Source: Prevotella sp.
GTDB taxonomy: Bacteria; Bacteroidota; Bacteroidia; Bacteroidales; Bacteroidaceae
Assembly: GCA_022781445.1 (NCBI GenBank)
Contig: JALETQ010000003.1
Span: forward strand, 25,698-89,697
Length of the DNA stretch: 64,000 nt
Direction: 5' to 3'
Shown: positions 35,164 through 43,610 of the stretch, piece after piece
Layout of the letters: the number at the start of each line of letters is the position of its first letter
How positions within the stretch are numbered: the stretch's first letter is position 1
Translations under genes and position numbers: made by a program
Notes under the pieces: model-generated
The model's database searches: none
The model's input: only the letters and a program-made list of their open reading frames with translations
Told to the model about the DNA's origin: nothing

Positions 35164-35718
35164 TCTTCTTGTCTTTTCCGGGTGATGGCCCGGTTCTGTT
35201 ATTGCCTGGGCGGTAGCCCTTTCGGAGTACCGGTCGGTTCTCTCTTTCGGCAACGCCTGTTGTGTGGACCGATGATTGTGTCGTGGACGGTGCAAACTCC
35301 CGGACTGTCCGACGGACTTTTTCAGCTGAAGGCGTGACGCGTCTTGAGGGATTGGGTGGTACAAAGCTACGAAGAATAATCTCCACCGCCATCGAAAAAA
35401 TACGTTTTTTGATTTCATACTTCCGGATTCTTGTCCGATAAATCGGTGGTGAAATACCGGACCGTTCATGCCTCACGGCCTGTTCGTCCCGACGACAAGT
35501 GGAGGAAAACGGATACAAAGCGTTATGGCCGGTGCGAAAAGTCAGGGCCAAAACGGTCTGATGACCGATGGGGAATAACGGCTTCCTGCCCCTTCAAAAG
35601 CGCGGTCTTCTCCCTAAAAGATAGCTTTTTTAGGATAAACCTTGTGTGATTTCCTTTTTTATTCGTACTTTTGTACGCATTTTTGTCAGTATTAAAATAA
35701 CAAACAGCATAAAAAAGA
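35164..35718. other. Divergent intergenic region, recO / PpiD-like gene
   Basis: 555 bp. It contains a relic end of the MITE-like element (about 35545-35572, GGTCTGATGACCGATGGGG) and the promoter of the 35719 gene. ORFs in this stretch have no recognisable content. Confidence 0.5.
35641..35673 (+). promoter_or_regulatory. Promoter of the PpiD-like gene
   Basis: CTTG at 35641-35644, 21 nt, perfect TACTTTTG at 35666-35673; the ATG is 45 nt further on. Confidence 0.6.
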
Positions 35719-37887
35719 ATGGCAGCATTAGGAAAAATCAGAAGCAAAGGCAAGATACTCATAGGAGTAATCGGCTTTGCCCTCTTTGCATTTGTCGCCG
35801 GAGACTTGGTCAAAGGTTGTGAATCGAGCAACAACGCACGCAAGCAGAAACTTGCAGAGATTAACGGAGAGAGCGTAAATGCGCTGGATTATCAGAAGTA
35901 TGTCGAAGAATACGTGGAGGCTTCCAAAACCGAAATCGCGCTCCAACAGAGCATGGGAATGGCCGCACAGACTCCTACCGACGAGCAAATACGCGAAAAG
36001 GCATGGCAAGACTTCGTGAATGCCAAGATGATCGAGACCGAAACATCCGAACTCGGCCTGATGGTTACGGACGAAGAAATTCAGAATGTCATACAGCAAG
36101 GCACCCACCAGTTCCTCGGCAGCATTGCCATCCCCCAATTCCACAATGCAAAGACCGGCCGTTTCGATGCCAATGCGCTGAAACAATTCCTCAACAGCTA
36201 TAAGCAGGCGCAACAGAGCAATCCGCAAATGGCCGAGCAAATGGCTCCCGCGTACAAGTACTGGATGTTCAAGGAAAAGCAACTCCGTCAGGCATTGCTC
36301 ACCCAAAAGTACATGGTACTCCTCCAAGAGAGCGTTCTCTCCAATCCGGTCGAGGCAAAACTCAACTTCAACGGTCGCCAACAAGAAAGCGATATCCAAC
36401 TGGCATATATCGATTACAAGTCAATCAACGACAATCAGGTGAAGATTGAAGAGGCTGACCTGCAGAAAAAATACGATGAAGTGAAAGAACGCTTCGCCAT
36501 CGGACAGGAAATTCGTGAAATCAAATACGTTTCCGTACAAAAAGTTGCATCGGCAGCCGACCGCAAGGAGTTGCAAACCAAAATGAAAGCATTTGCTGCC
36601 GAACTGCAATCGGCTGCCAATGCCGAACAAGTGGTGCGCAAAAGCCAATCGCTTGTTCCCTATGCAGGTGTTGCGGCTGCCAAGTCCGTTTATCCCAACG
36701 ACGTGGCTGCCAAACTCGATTCCATGGCTGTCGGCAGTGTTTCGGCCATGTTTGAAACACCGCAAGACAATACTTTGAACGTGGTGAAGCTCATCAGCAA
36801 GACCTCGATGCCCGACTCCATTCAGTACAGAATGTTGTCGGTAATGGGCAAAACCCCCACCGAAACCAAAACGAAATCGGACAGCGTGCTTGCCGCCCTT
36901 CAAGATGGAGCCGACTTTGAGGCTGTGGCCAAGAAGTACGGACAGACCGGAGAGAAAGCATGGCTCACCGGAATGCAACAATATCAGACAGCGTTGCAGG
37001 CAAAAGACAACATGCCCATCATCAACGCTCTCAACGAAGCAACCCTCAACGAATATAAGATGGTGAACGTATCGCAGGCGACAGTCATCGTCCAAGTACT
37101 CGAGCGCAAAGCCATGCAAGAGCGTTATGACGTGGCGGTCATCAAGAAGTCCATCGACTTCAGTGACGAAACATCACAGGCTATATACAACAAATTCACC
37201 ACGTTTGTGGCCGCCAACCGTGACATCGCTTCCATGGAGAAGAATGCCGCCAAGGCCGGTTACAGAGTGCAGGAGCTTCCCGGGGTTACCACTTCGGCAG
37301 GCAGCGTGGCCGGCATCGCCGGTACCCGTGAGGCACTCAAGTGGATTTTCGAAGCCAACGAAGGCGATATGTCCGAAGTATTCAAGTGTGGCAACAACGA
37401 CCAACTCCTCGTTGTGGCTCTCACCAAGATATATCCCAAAGGCTATCTGCCGCTCTCTCACCCCCAAGTGAAAGAGATGGTGAAGCAGGAAGTACTCAAA
37501 GACAAGAAAGCCGAGATGCTTGTTGCCAAGCTCGAAGGAGTGAAGAACATGGCCGTCGCCCGGCAAAAAGGCTGCAAGACCACCGAAGTGAAGCAGATTA
37601 CTTTCGGTGCTCCGGCGGTGGTTCAGGCAGTGATGGCTTCCGAACCCGCATTGAGCGGTGCCGTGGCCGCTACCGCACAGGGTAAGTTCGTGAGCCATCC
37701 CGTGAAAGGAAATGCCGGCGTCTACCTCTTCCAAGTGACAGCCAAGCGTACACTCCCCGGTAAGTTCGATGCCCGACAAGAGGCGCAGCAGGCTGCCATG
37801 AGTGACCTCAACAACCTGTTCCAAATGTTGCAGTTCGACCTTCAGCGCAAAGCTCAAGTGATTGACAACCGTTATTTGTTCATGTGA
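35719..37887 (+). CDS. PpiD/SurA-like periplasmic peptidyl-prolyl isomerase
   Basis: 722 residues. One N-terminal membrane anchor (ILIGVIGFALFAFVAGDLV, about 13-31) is followed by a SurA_N-like helical chaperone domain (AEINGESVNALDYQKYVEEY ... DEQIREKAWQDFVNAKMIETE). Parvulin-type regions follow at about 245-345 and 355-460 (ALQDGADFEAVAKKYGQTGEKAWLTG), then a long C-terminal part. The domain order is that of PpiD, an inner-membrane-bound foldase helping newly exported proteins fold in the periplasm. Given the many exported proteins in this window it probably serves outer-membrane and surface protein biogenesis. A strong terminator follows directly. Confidence 0.88.
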   Translation: MAALGKIRSKGKILIGVIGFALFAFVAGDLVKGCESSNNARKQKLAEINGESVNALDYQKYVEEYVEASKTEIALQQSMGMAAQTPTDEQIREKAWQDFVNAKMIETETSELGLMVTDEEIQNVIQQGTHQFLGSIAIPQFHNAKTGRFDANALKQFLNSYKQAQQSNPQMAEQMAPAYKYWMFKEKQLRQALLTQKYMVLLQESVLSNPVEAKLNFNGRQQESDIQLAYIDYKSINDNQVKIEEADLQKKYDEVKERFAIGQEIREIKYVSVQKVASAADRKELQTKMKAFAAELQSAANAEQVVRKSQSLVPYAGVAAAKSVYPNDVAAKLDSMAVGSVSAMFETPQDNTLNVVKLISKTSMPDSIQYRMLSVMGKTPTETKTKSDSVLAALQDGADFEAVAKKYGQTGEKAWLTGMQQYQTALQAKDNMPIINALNEATLNEYKMVNVSQATVIVQVLERKAMQERYDVAVIKKSIDFSDETSQAIYNKFTTFVAANRDIASMEKNAAKAGYRVQELPGVTTSAGSVAGIAGTREALKWIFEANEGDMSEVFKCGNNDQLLVVALTKIYPKGYLPLSHPQVKEMVKQEVLKDKKAEMLVAKLEGVKNMAVARQKGCKTTEVKQITFGAPAVVQAVMASEPALSGAVAATAQGKFVSHPVKGNAGVYLFQVTAKRTLPGKFDARQEAQQAAMSDLNNLFQMLQFDLQRKAQVIDNRYLFM

Positions 37888-37911
37888 TCGCCCAAGCGGT
37901 AACCGATATCG

Positions 37912-37945
37912 AGAGGATTCTGACCCGTCAGAATCCTCTTTTTTG
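37912..37945 (+). terminator. Terminator of the PpiD-like gene
   Basis: Perfect 13-bp stem AGAGGATTCTGAC / GTCAGAATCCTCT with a 2-nt loop and a TTTTT run, 24 nt after the stop. Confidence 0.9.
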
Positions 37946-37953
37946 GTCGCTTT

Positions 37954-37986
37954 CCTTTGTATTTCAATATATTTTACCTATCTTCG
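37954..37986 (+). promoter_or_regulatory. Possible promoter of the GHL10 gene
   Basis: TTTG, about 19 nt, TATCTTCG (one mismatch to the -7 box) between the terminator and the ATG at 38014. Confidence 0.5.
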
Positions 37987-38013
37987 CATCACTATTTATC
38001 ATACTCTACTTAC

Positions 38014-39528
38014 ATGAATCACCTTATCATTACCGCGTTGCTCACTCTTCTGACTACCTTCGGTTTTTTAACCCCCGACCATGTCATGGCCGGAAACAAT
38101 CCCAAACGTGAATTCAGGGGAGCATGGATACAATGTGTCAACGGACAATTTCAGGGTCTTTCCACCCAAACCATGAAACAGACGCTTGCCGGACAGCTTG
38201 ACGAGTTGCGCAGAGACGGCGTGAATGCCATCATCTTTCAAGTACGGCCGGAGTGCGATGCACTCTATCAGAGCAGCCTCGAACCGTGGAGCCGGTTCCT
38301 GACCGGCAAGCAAGGTGTTGCCCCGAATCCTTATTGGGATCCCCTGCAATGGATGATCGAGCAATGTCACAGCCGCGGAATGGAACTCCACGCGTGGATC
38401 AATCCCTATCGTGCCCGTACCAAGAATACCCGGCAGCTTGCAGCCTCGCATATCGGCATGCGTCGTCCCGACCTTGCCTTTTCCTATGACGGGCAGCTCA
38501 TTCTTGACCCGGGTATCCCCGAAAACCGCAATTACATCTGCCGGGTCGTCGATGACATCGTGAGCCGTTACGACATCGACGGACTCCATATCGACGATTA
38601 TTTCTATCCGTACCCGGCTCCGGGACAAGCTATCCCCGACAATGAGACTTTCAAGAAATATAACAATGGTTTCAGAGATCGCGGGGATTGGCGTCGTGAC
38701 AATGTCAATGTCTTTATCAGACAGTTGGGCCAAACCATCCATCAGCGTAAGCCTTGGGTGAAATTCGGGGTGTCGCCCTTTGGCATTTACCGCAATCAGA
38801 AGACTGCACCCAATATCGGCAGTGCCACTTCGGGGCTGCAAAACTACGACGACCTCTATGCTGACGTGTTGTTGTGGGTCAACAACGGATGGGTGGATTA
38901 TGTCGTTCCGCAAATCTATTGGCAGATAGGACATCCCGCAGCCGACTACGAAACGCTCATTACATGGTGGAACAAATATGCCGGAGCGCGACATTTATAT
39001 ATAGGTGAAGACGTGGAACGTACCGTCAAATATCCCGATCCCGGCAATAAGGCGAGTCACCAGCTTGCTGCCAAGCGACGCCTCCATGCCCGGATGCGCA
39101 ATGTGAACGGAACGGTGTTGTGGTATGCCAAGGCGGTAGTCGATAACGTTGGAAACTATGGTGCGGCTCTCCGTACTGCCTATTGGCGCACGCCGGCTCT
39201 GCCGCCGCGGATGCCTTTCATCGACGATAAAGCTCCCAAGAAACCCCGAAAAGTGACAGTGCTCGACATCGACAACGATAAAGTGTTGTTTTGGACACCT
39301 CCCAAAGCCAAACATCCGCTTGATGAGGCGGTGCGCTATGTGGTGTACCGTTTCGGTGCCAATGAGACGATTGACCTCGATGATGCCACGAAAATCGTTA
39401 CTGTCACCGCCAATACCTTCTACAAACTGCCGCAGATGCAGCGGTCGGGTAAGGTCACTTATGTCGTGACGGCACTCGATCGGATGAGCAATGAAAGCCG
39501 TGGTGTGAAGAAGCGTGTATCGCTCTAA
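38014..39528 (+). CDS. GHL10 (DUF187/YngK-type) glycoside hydrolase
   Basis: 504 residues from the ATG at 38014 (MNHLIITALLTLLTTFGFLT), which begins a signal peptide; the track start is upstream of the promoter. Residues about 30-365 form the GHL10 TIM barrel: EFRGAWIQCV, GVNAIIFQVRPECDALYQS, GMELHAWINPYRA, YDIDGLHIDDYFYPYP (likely acid residues) and FGVSPFGIYRN. Residues about 400-504 form a fibronectin III-like domain (KKPRKVTVLDIDNDKVLFWTPP). Family members are thought to act on glycans, possibly peptidoglycan-related, but few are characterised. The enzyme is probably periplasmic or surface-located. A strong terminator follows. Confidence 0.85.
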   Translation: MNHLIITALLTLLTTFGFLTPDHVMAGNNPKREFRGAWIQCVNGQFQGLSTQTMKQTLAGQLDELRRDGVNAIIFQVRPECDALYQSSLEPWSRFLTGKQGVAPNPYWDPLQWMIEQCHSRGMELHAWINPYRARTKNTRQLAASHIGMRRPDLAFSYDGQLILDPGIPENRNYICRVVDDIVSRYDIDGLHIDDYFYPYPAPGQAIPDNETFKKYNNGFRDRGDWRRDNVNVFIRQLGQTIHQRKPWVKFGVSPFGIYRNQKTAPNIGSATSGLQNYDDLYADVLLWVNNGWVDYVVPQIYWQIGHPAADYETLITWWNKYAGARHLYIGEDVERTVKYPDPGNKASHQLAAKRRLHARMRNVNGTVLWYAKAVVDNVGNYGAALRTAYWRTPALPPRMPFIDDKAPKKPRKVTVLDIDNDKVLFWTPPKAKHPLDEAVRYVVYRFGANETIDLDDATKIVTVTANTFYKLPQMQRSGKVTYVVTALDRMSNESRGVKKRVSL

Positions 39529-39551
39529 GTACGATAATCGACCGACATGAC

Positions 39552-39598
39552 AAAAAGCACGCGTTCAGAGCGGAGAAGGCTCGGAACGCGTGCTTTTT
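39552..39598 (+). terminator. Terminator of the GHL10 gene
   Basis: Perfect 15-bp stem AAAAAGCACGCGTTC / GAACGCGTGCTTTTT, 23 nt after the stop codon, ending in a T-run. Confidence 0.92.
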
Positions 39599-39638
39599 AT
39601 TCTTCTCTGTATTTTCCCTCCTTTTCTGACTTGTTATG

Positions 39639-39722
39639 TAGTCGTCCCTTAAAAAGAGACGCTAAGCGGGAATTGATTCATCAATGACCTCTCTCTTAGC
39701 ATCTCTTTTTAAGGGACGACTA
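39639..39722. repeat. 84-bp inverted repeat
   Basis: Two 28-bp arms (39639-39666 and 39695-39722) are complementary at 27 of 28 positions; arms begin TAGTCGTCCCTTAAAAAGAG. The 28-nt centre contains a smaller palindrome ATTGATTCATCAAT. TTATG occurs directly left of the left arm and one base right of the right arm, a possible but imperfect target duplication. Confidence 0.85.
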
Positions 39723-40156
39723 ATTATGATAACAGCTCTTTTTCGATGAACCGGTACGTTTAACCGAGAATTTGTTCGATTGCCAATCGAACAATCTTGG
39801 TTCGGTTTCTGGTTGGGACTTATCTTTCTTTGCTGTTTCGGGTTACCCTTTCTGTCAACCTTCTTTCTCCTTTTTCTTTCTCTCCCGCTTCTATCATTTA
39901 CTCCGATAAGCGTTGTCTCAGGATACCTTTCTAAGTATCCTTTCATATTTCTCTCCTGCTTCAGAAAGTGAGAAAACCGATGTGGGATAATGGATGAAGA
40001 CTTCAGGCTTGATGTCCATGGAAACTTCAGTACCATTACCGGAGAATACAAATGATCCATAGGGGAGGAGGTTTACAAGATAAAACTTCTGACTTACTTG
40101 TTTCGACAAGTAATTTTATATATCCATCCAATCTTTCTGGTTGCATTCATTGTTGA

Positions 40157-40170
40157 ATATATATATATAT
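40157..40170. repeat. (AT)7 dinucleotide tract at a promoter
   Basis: Seven AT repeats abut the -33 element of the promoter at 40171-40202. Confidence 0.85.
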
Positions 40171-40202
40171 GTTGTGTTTGTTAATTTATTTTGTTATATT
40201 TG
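40171..40202 (+). promoter_or_regulatory. Promoter of the 40464 gene
   Basis: GTTG at 40171-40174 (one mismatch to TTTG), 20 nt, perfect TATATTTG at 40195-40202. A leader of about 250 nt follows. Confidence 0.55.
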
Positions 40203-40463
40203 CGAAGCGTTAGATGATATATTCGTTAAAATTGGTAATCGTGTATGGCAACAAATAACATAAATAAGAAGTTTTTGCTGTCTTAAAACAAACTACAATG
40301 CTTAGCGGACAAATATCACAATTAGGTAGACCTGATCTTCAAACAGTACCATGATCGTCAATAATGATAGTATTCCGGTTTATCAAGACCTAAGAAAAAT
40401 ATGATGTAAAAACCAATCTTGAAGAAGTCTCTTAAAACAATTATTTAATCAAAATATTCTATT

Positions 40464-43433
40464 ATGAAAAGATCAATTAAAACGGTTAGTCTCTTAATCA
40501 TGTCTTTTCTATGTATTCTTCCGGTTGCGGCAGAAGATTGGAGCTATGATTTTGAAACGGCCAAAACGGACATCGGTAAATTGTTTCATGAACACCGAGA
40601 AGTAAAATGGAATAACATGATATGGAAGATATATTGTGTTAGAAACAATGACGACCGTATGGATTATGTCAACGGCAAAGGTTCCATGCGTATTTATGGC
40701 ACAAAAGCGTCCATGAATGATATGCCATACGTAGAAATGAAAAACAACAAAGAGGGTGGCATAGGTGTGATTTCATTTGATTATAGAGCCTATGAAAGAG
40801 AAAAAGAAAGCCAAACGACATGGATTGTTCAGATGACGGAAGATGACGGATTGCATTGGCAAACCATCGGCAAACCATTTACTCCGACAATGGAGGTGCA
40901 AAGTTTTGAGGCGAAAGTCAACAAGAATAATGTCCGCATACGGATTGTACGGGAAGATTATGGAGTCTTTCAATGGAAAGATCTGGGATTTACGGCGATT
41001 TTTAACATCGACGACATGTCAATCACGGACGCATCGATGGTCGATCCAAATGCACCTTTCATTGATGTTGTGGAAAATAAAATAGATTTTGGAGAGGTAT
41101 ATAAAGGAGAAACCAAAACAATTACTTGCAAACTTTTATATAAGAACTTAACATCTCCCATCAAACTTATGATGGATGATAATCCTTCTTTCAGTTTGTC
41201 AAGGACAGAACTTGCAGTACAAAATGGAGAGAATGATGATTCATTTGACATAAGTTTCATGCCAGCCGGTTATGGCACATATAAGACTACCATAACGCTT
41301 CAATCGGGGGAAACCGAAAGTTTCATAACTCTTTCGGGCATCGGTCTTCGAAAGCCTGGCGATTATGGCTATAGTGGTGGGAAAGGCACAAAAGAAGAAC
41401 CTTATCTGATCACAACAGCTACAGACATGGTTGATTTGTCTGAGGCTGTGAACGATAAATATACCTATGATGGCAAATTTTTCAAAATGACTACAGATAT
41501 AGATATGTCTGAGATCACGAAGATCTTGCCGATTGGTAACAATTTCGGATCAGATGGAACGGCAATTAAAGCCTTTTGTGGAACTTTTGATGGAGACGGG
41601 CATACCATCACCAACCTCCGAATGTCGTTCAAAGGAAAAGAAGAAATAGGGGGCGCGTTATTTGGTGTTATTCAAGGTGCCACGATTAAGAATCTTAACA
41701 TAGACGACAGTTCAATCCAATCTGATGCACTCACGGCCGGATTTGTTGCAGCTGTATTGGGGGGTACCATCTCAAATTGTCATTTGGGCAAGAATGTAAT
41801 AATCAACAGTACACACCAGGCCTATGCCGCAGGCATTGTGTGTGGAGTGTTTGGAGACTCTGTGATGATAAGCGACTGTTCTTCACATGCTAAAATATCT
41901 GCAATAGGAATGGGGGTTGCAGGAATTTTGGCCAGTTGTGGTATAAAAGGTAATGTCATTAAACGATGCGTGAATTATGGAGACTTAACGTCAAATGCGG
42001 GAATTGTCGGTGGAATTGTCGGACTGGTAGAAGACGCCGGAAGTGTTTCCGTCAAAGATTGTGCCAATTTTGGGAAGATTACTTCACCAAGCAATGTCGG
42101 TGGTATCGTGGCACTATTGTCTCCTTCATCATTCGGACCTCTTGATGTTTATAATTGCTACAACAATGGCGACTTGGACTGCTTTGATAACGTGCATCCG
42201 ATAACATTACCCGTTACAGGTGAAATGTCAGCCATCCATATTGTCAACAGTTATTATTGTCGCGAAAAATATACAGACGAGGTGCAAGGTGCCACAGGAA
42301 AAACAACACAAGAAATGAAGAATGATACATTCATGAACTTGCTAAACAATGGGAGAAAAGGTCCGTGGATGCGTTCAGACGATATCAATGACGGATTTCC
42401 TCTTCCCTCTGATACCATAGCATCAGATTCAGTTGTTGACAATTGCATGTTGATCGCTGATGAAGTCACAGTACCGCAAAATGCTTACTACAGAATGTTT
42501 ATCAAACATTATAATGGGAAATTGACAGATTATGTCAATGCGAAGAACCGTTTTGTTGTAAAATATCAATCGGATAATGAGAATGTTGTGGCATCTTGGG
42601 GGAATTCATTCAAGACGGTTGCAAGTGGAGAGGCAAATATAAAGATGATCATTGCCGGTTCATTGGATGGTTCCCTTAATGCATTTGACGAAAATAATAT
42701 CCTTGATGAGGTTACTTTCCGAGTAAAAGTGGACGACTATGCGGTACCACAAATACCTCCTATCAACATTGCTTGGGGAACAAGTAAACACGAGGCCGTG
42801 AGAATGGAAGAATCCATTGGTCATCAAAATTTTACCGAAAACTATTGGAAGATGCACCCTTTGGTAAGTGAAGAGGCTCATAAAGGCGTTGAAGTGTTTC
42901 TGACAGACAATTTCGAATTTCCTTTATCAATGCTCTATTTCAATTCCCAAGACGAATTAATAGCATCCGATATGATTGTATCTTCATGGGAACGCATCAA
43001 GACCCCTGTCATTTCACCGATTTGTAAACTGTTAAAAGAAAAAGGATTCAGGGAGATGGGGCTTGATCCGGAAACGGGACAATGGCAGATGTATAATCAA
43101 GATAATCAAACGAAGGCTACATGCGGACTTGTTTTTGTGCAAAACCAGAGTTATTACTATCTTAGTTTGTATTATGATCCGCAAACACCTGATCATATAG
43201 AGAGAAACAGTCTTGATAAAGATTTCCCCAAAATCAAAATTAACTATTGTGATTCGGAGATCGGAATAACTGCTGATGATAATATCGGGCAGAGCATCTC
43301 GATTTTTGACTTCAATGGCAGATGTCTTTATAAATCCGTCATAGAAAAGGGGACAAACGTTTTTGACATTCCGTCAAACGAACCTTTGTTGGTAAAAATC
43401 GGAAATTGCGCTCCGGTTAAAGTTATTCGTTGA
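40464..43433 (+). CDS. Large secreted GLUG-repeat protein with a type IX-like tail
   Basis: 989 residues with a signal peptide (MKRSIKTVSLLIMSFLCILPVAA). Residues about 25-200 look like a choice-of-anchor J jelly roll (WSYDFETAKTDIG ... IFNIDDMSITDA). Residues about 205-300 form an Ig-like anchor-D/Hydin-type domain (IDFGEVYKGETKTITCKL). Residues about 305-580 contain GLUG-type repeats typical of surface beta-helices (TFDGDGHTITNLRMSF, AGIVCGVFGDS, GGIVGLVEDAGSVSVKDCANFG). The end (SISIFDFNGRCLYKSVIEKG ... KVIR) is a C-terminal sorting tail. It is probably an adhesin or surface scaffold. Codon and base use are visibly more AT-rich than the flanks, as in the next gene, suggesting acquisition by transfer. 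Confidence 0.82.
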   Translation: MKRSIKTVSLLIMSFLCILPVAAEDWSYDFETAKTDIGKLFHEHREVKWNNMIWKIYCVRNNDDRMDYVNGKGSMRIYGTKASMNDMPYVEMKNNKEGGIGVISFDYRAYEREKESQTTWIVQMTEDDGLHWQTIGKPFTPTMEVQSFEAKVNKNNVRIRIVREDYGVFQWKDLGFTAIFNIDDMSITDASMVDPNAPFIDVVENKIDFGEVYKGETKTITCKLLYKNLTSPIKLMMDDNPSFSLSRTELAVQNGENDDSFDISFMPAGYGTYKTTITLQSGETESFITLSGIGLRKPGDYGYSGGKGTKEEPYLITTATDMVDLSEAVNDKYTYDGKFFKMTTDIDMSEITKILPIGNNFGSDGTAIKAFCGTFDGDGHTITNLRMSFKGKEEIGGALFGVIQGATIKNLNIDDSSIQSDALTAGFVAAVLGGTISNCHLGKNVIINSTHQAYAAGIVCGVFGDSVMISDCSSHAKISAIGMGVAGILASCGIKGNVIKRCVNYGDLTSNAGIVGGIVGLVEDAGSVSVKDCANFGKITSPSNVGGIVALLSPSSFGPLDVYNCYNNGDLDCFDNVHPITLPVTGEMSAIHIVNSYYCREKYTDEVQGATGKTTQEMKNDTFMNLLNNGRKGPWMRSDDINDGFPLPSDTIASDSVVDNCMLIADEVTVPQNAYYRMFIKHYNGKLTDYVNAKNRFVVKYQSDNENVVASWGNSFKTVASGEANIKMIIAGSLDGSLNAFDENNILDEVTFRVKVDDYAVPQIPPINIAWGTSKHEAVRMEESIGHQNFTENYWKMHPLVSEEAHKGVEVFLTDNFEFPLSMLYFNSQDELIASDMIVSSWERIKTPVISPICKLLKEKGFREMGLDPETGQWQMYNQDNQTKATCGLVFVQNQSYYYLSLYYDPQTPDHIERNSLDKDFPKIKINYCDSEIGITADDNIGQSISIFDFNGRCLYKSVIEKGTNVFDIPSNEPLLVKIGNCAPVKVIR

Positions 43434-43466
43434 TATCATTTCCGACAAAGAAGCAGCTGCTCACAA

Positions 43467-43514
43467 TGAAGAAATGTCTCCTATAGTGGAGAAACTAACA
43501 GAGACATTTCTTCA
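43467..43514 (+). terminator. Hairpin after the GLUG-repeat gene
   Basis: Perfect 14-bp inverted repeat TGAAGAAATGTCTC / GAGACATTTCTTCA with a 20-nt loop, 33 nt past the stop. There is no strong T-run, so it may be a processing stem or a weak terminator ahead of the next gene. Confidence 0.6.
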
Positions 43515-43610
43515 AATCTGCAATCATCAGCACAAAGACCATATAAAAGATGGCATATCCTATGGATGGAAATTCGAGGATTTTATGATGAAACATATTA
43601 AACAAATATC

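Larger units (their letters stand above)
39529..40463. other. Long intergenic region before the AT-rich pair
   Basis: 935 bp with a terminator, an 84-bp inverted repeat, a stretch with the motif TTGCCAATCGAACAA also seen at 45130, an (AT)7 tract and a promoter. The 132-residue minus ORF at 39662-40060 crosses the inverted repeat and is not supported. Confidence 0.6.

Noticed and set aside
39639-39722. Invertible promoter
   Set aside because: The segment between the arms is only 28 nt, too short to hold a complete -33/-7 promoter, and no recombinase gene is nearby. Kept only as an inverted repeat of unknown type.
39662-40060. 132-residue minus-strand ORF
   Set aside because: Starts and ends in intergenic repeat sequence, crosses the 84-bp inverted repeat, highly basic low-complexity translation.
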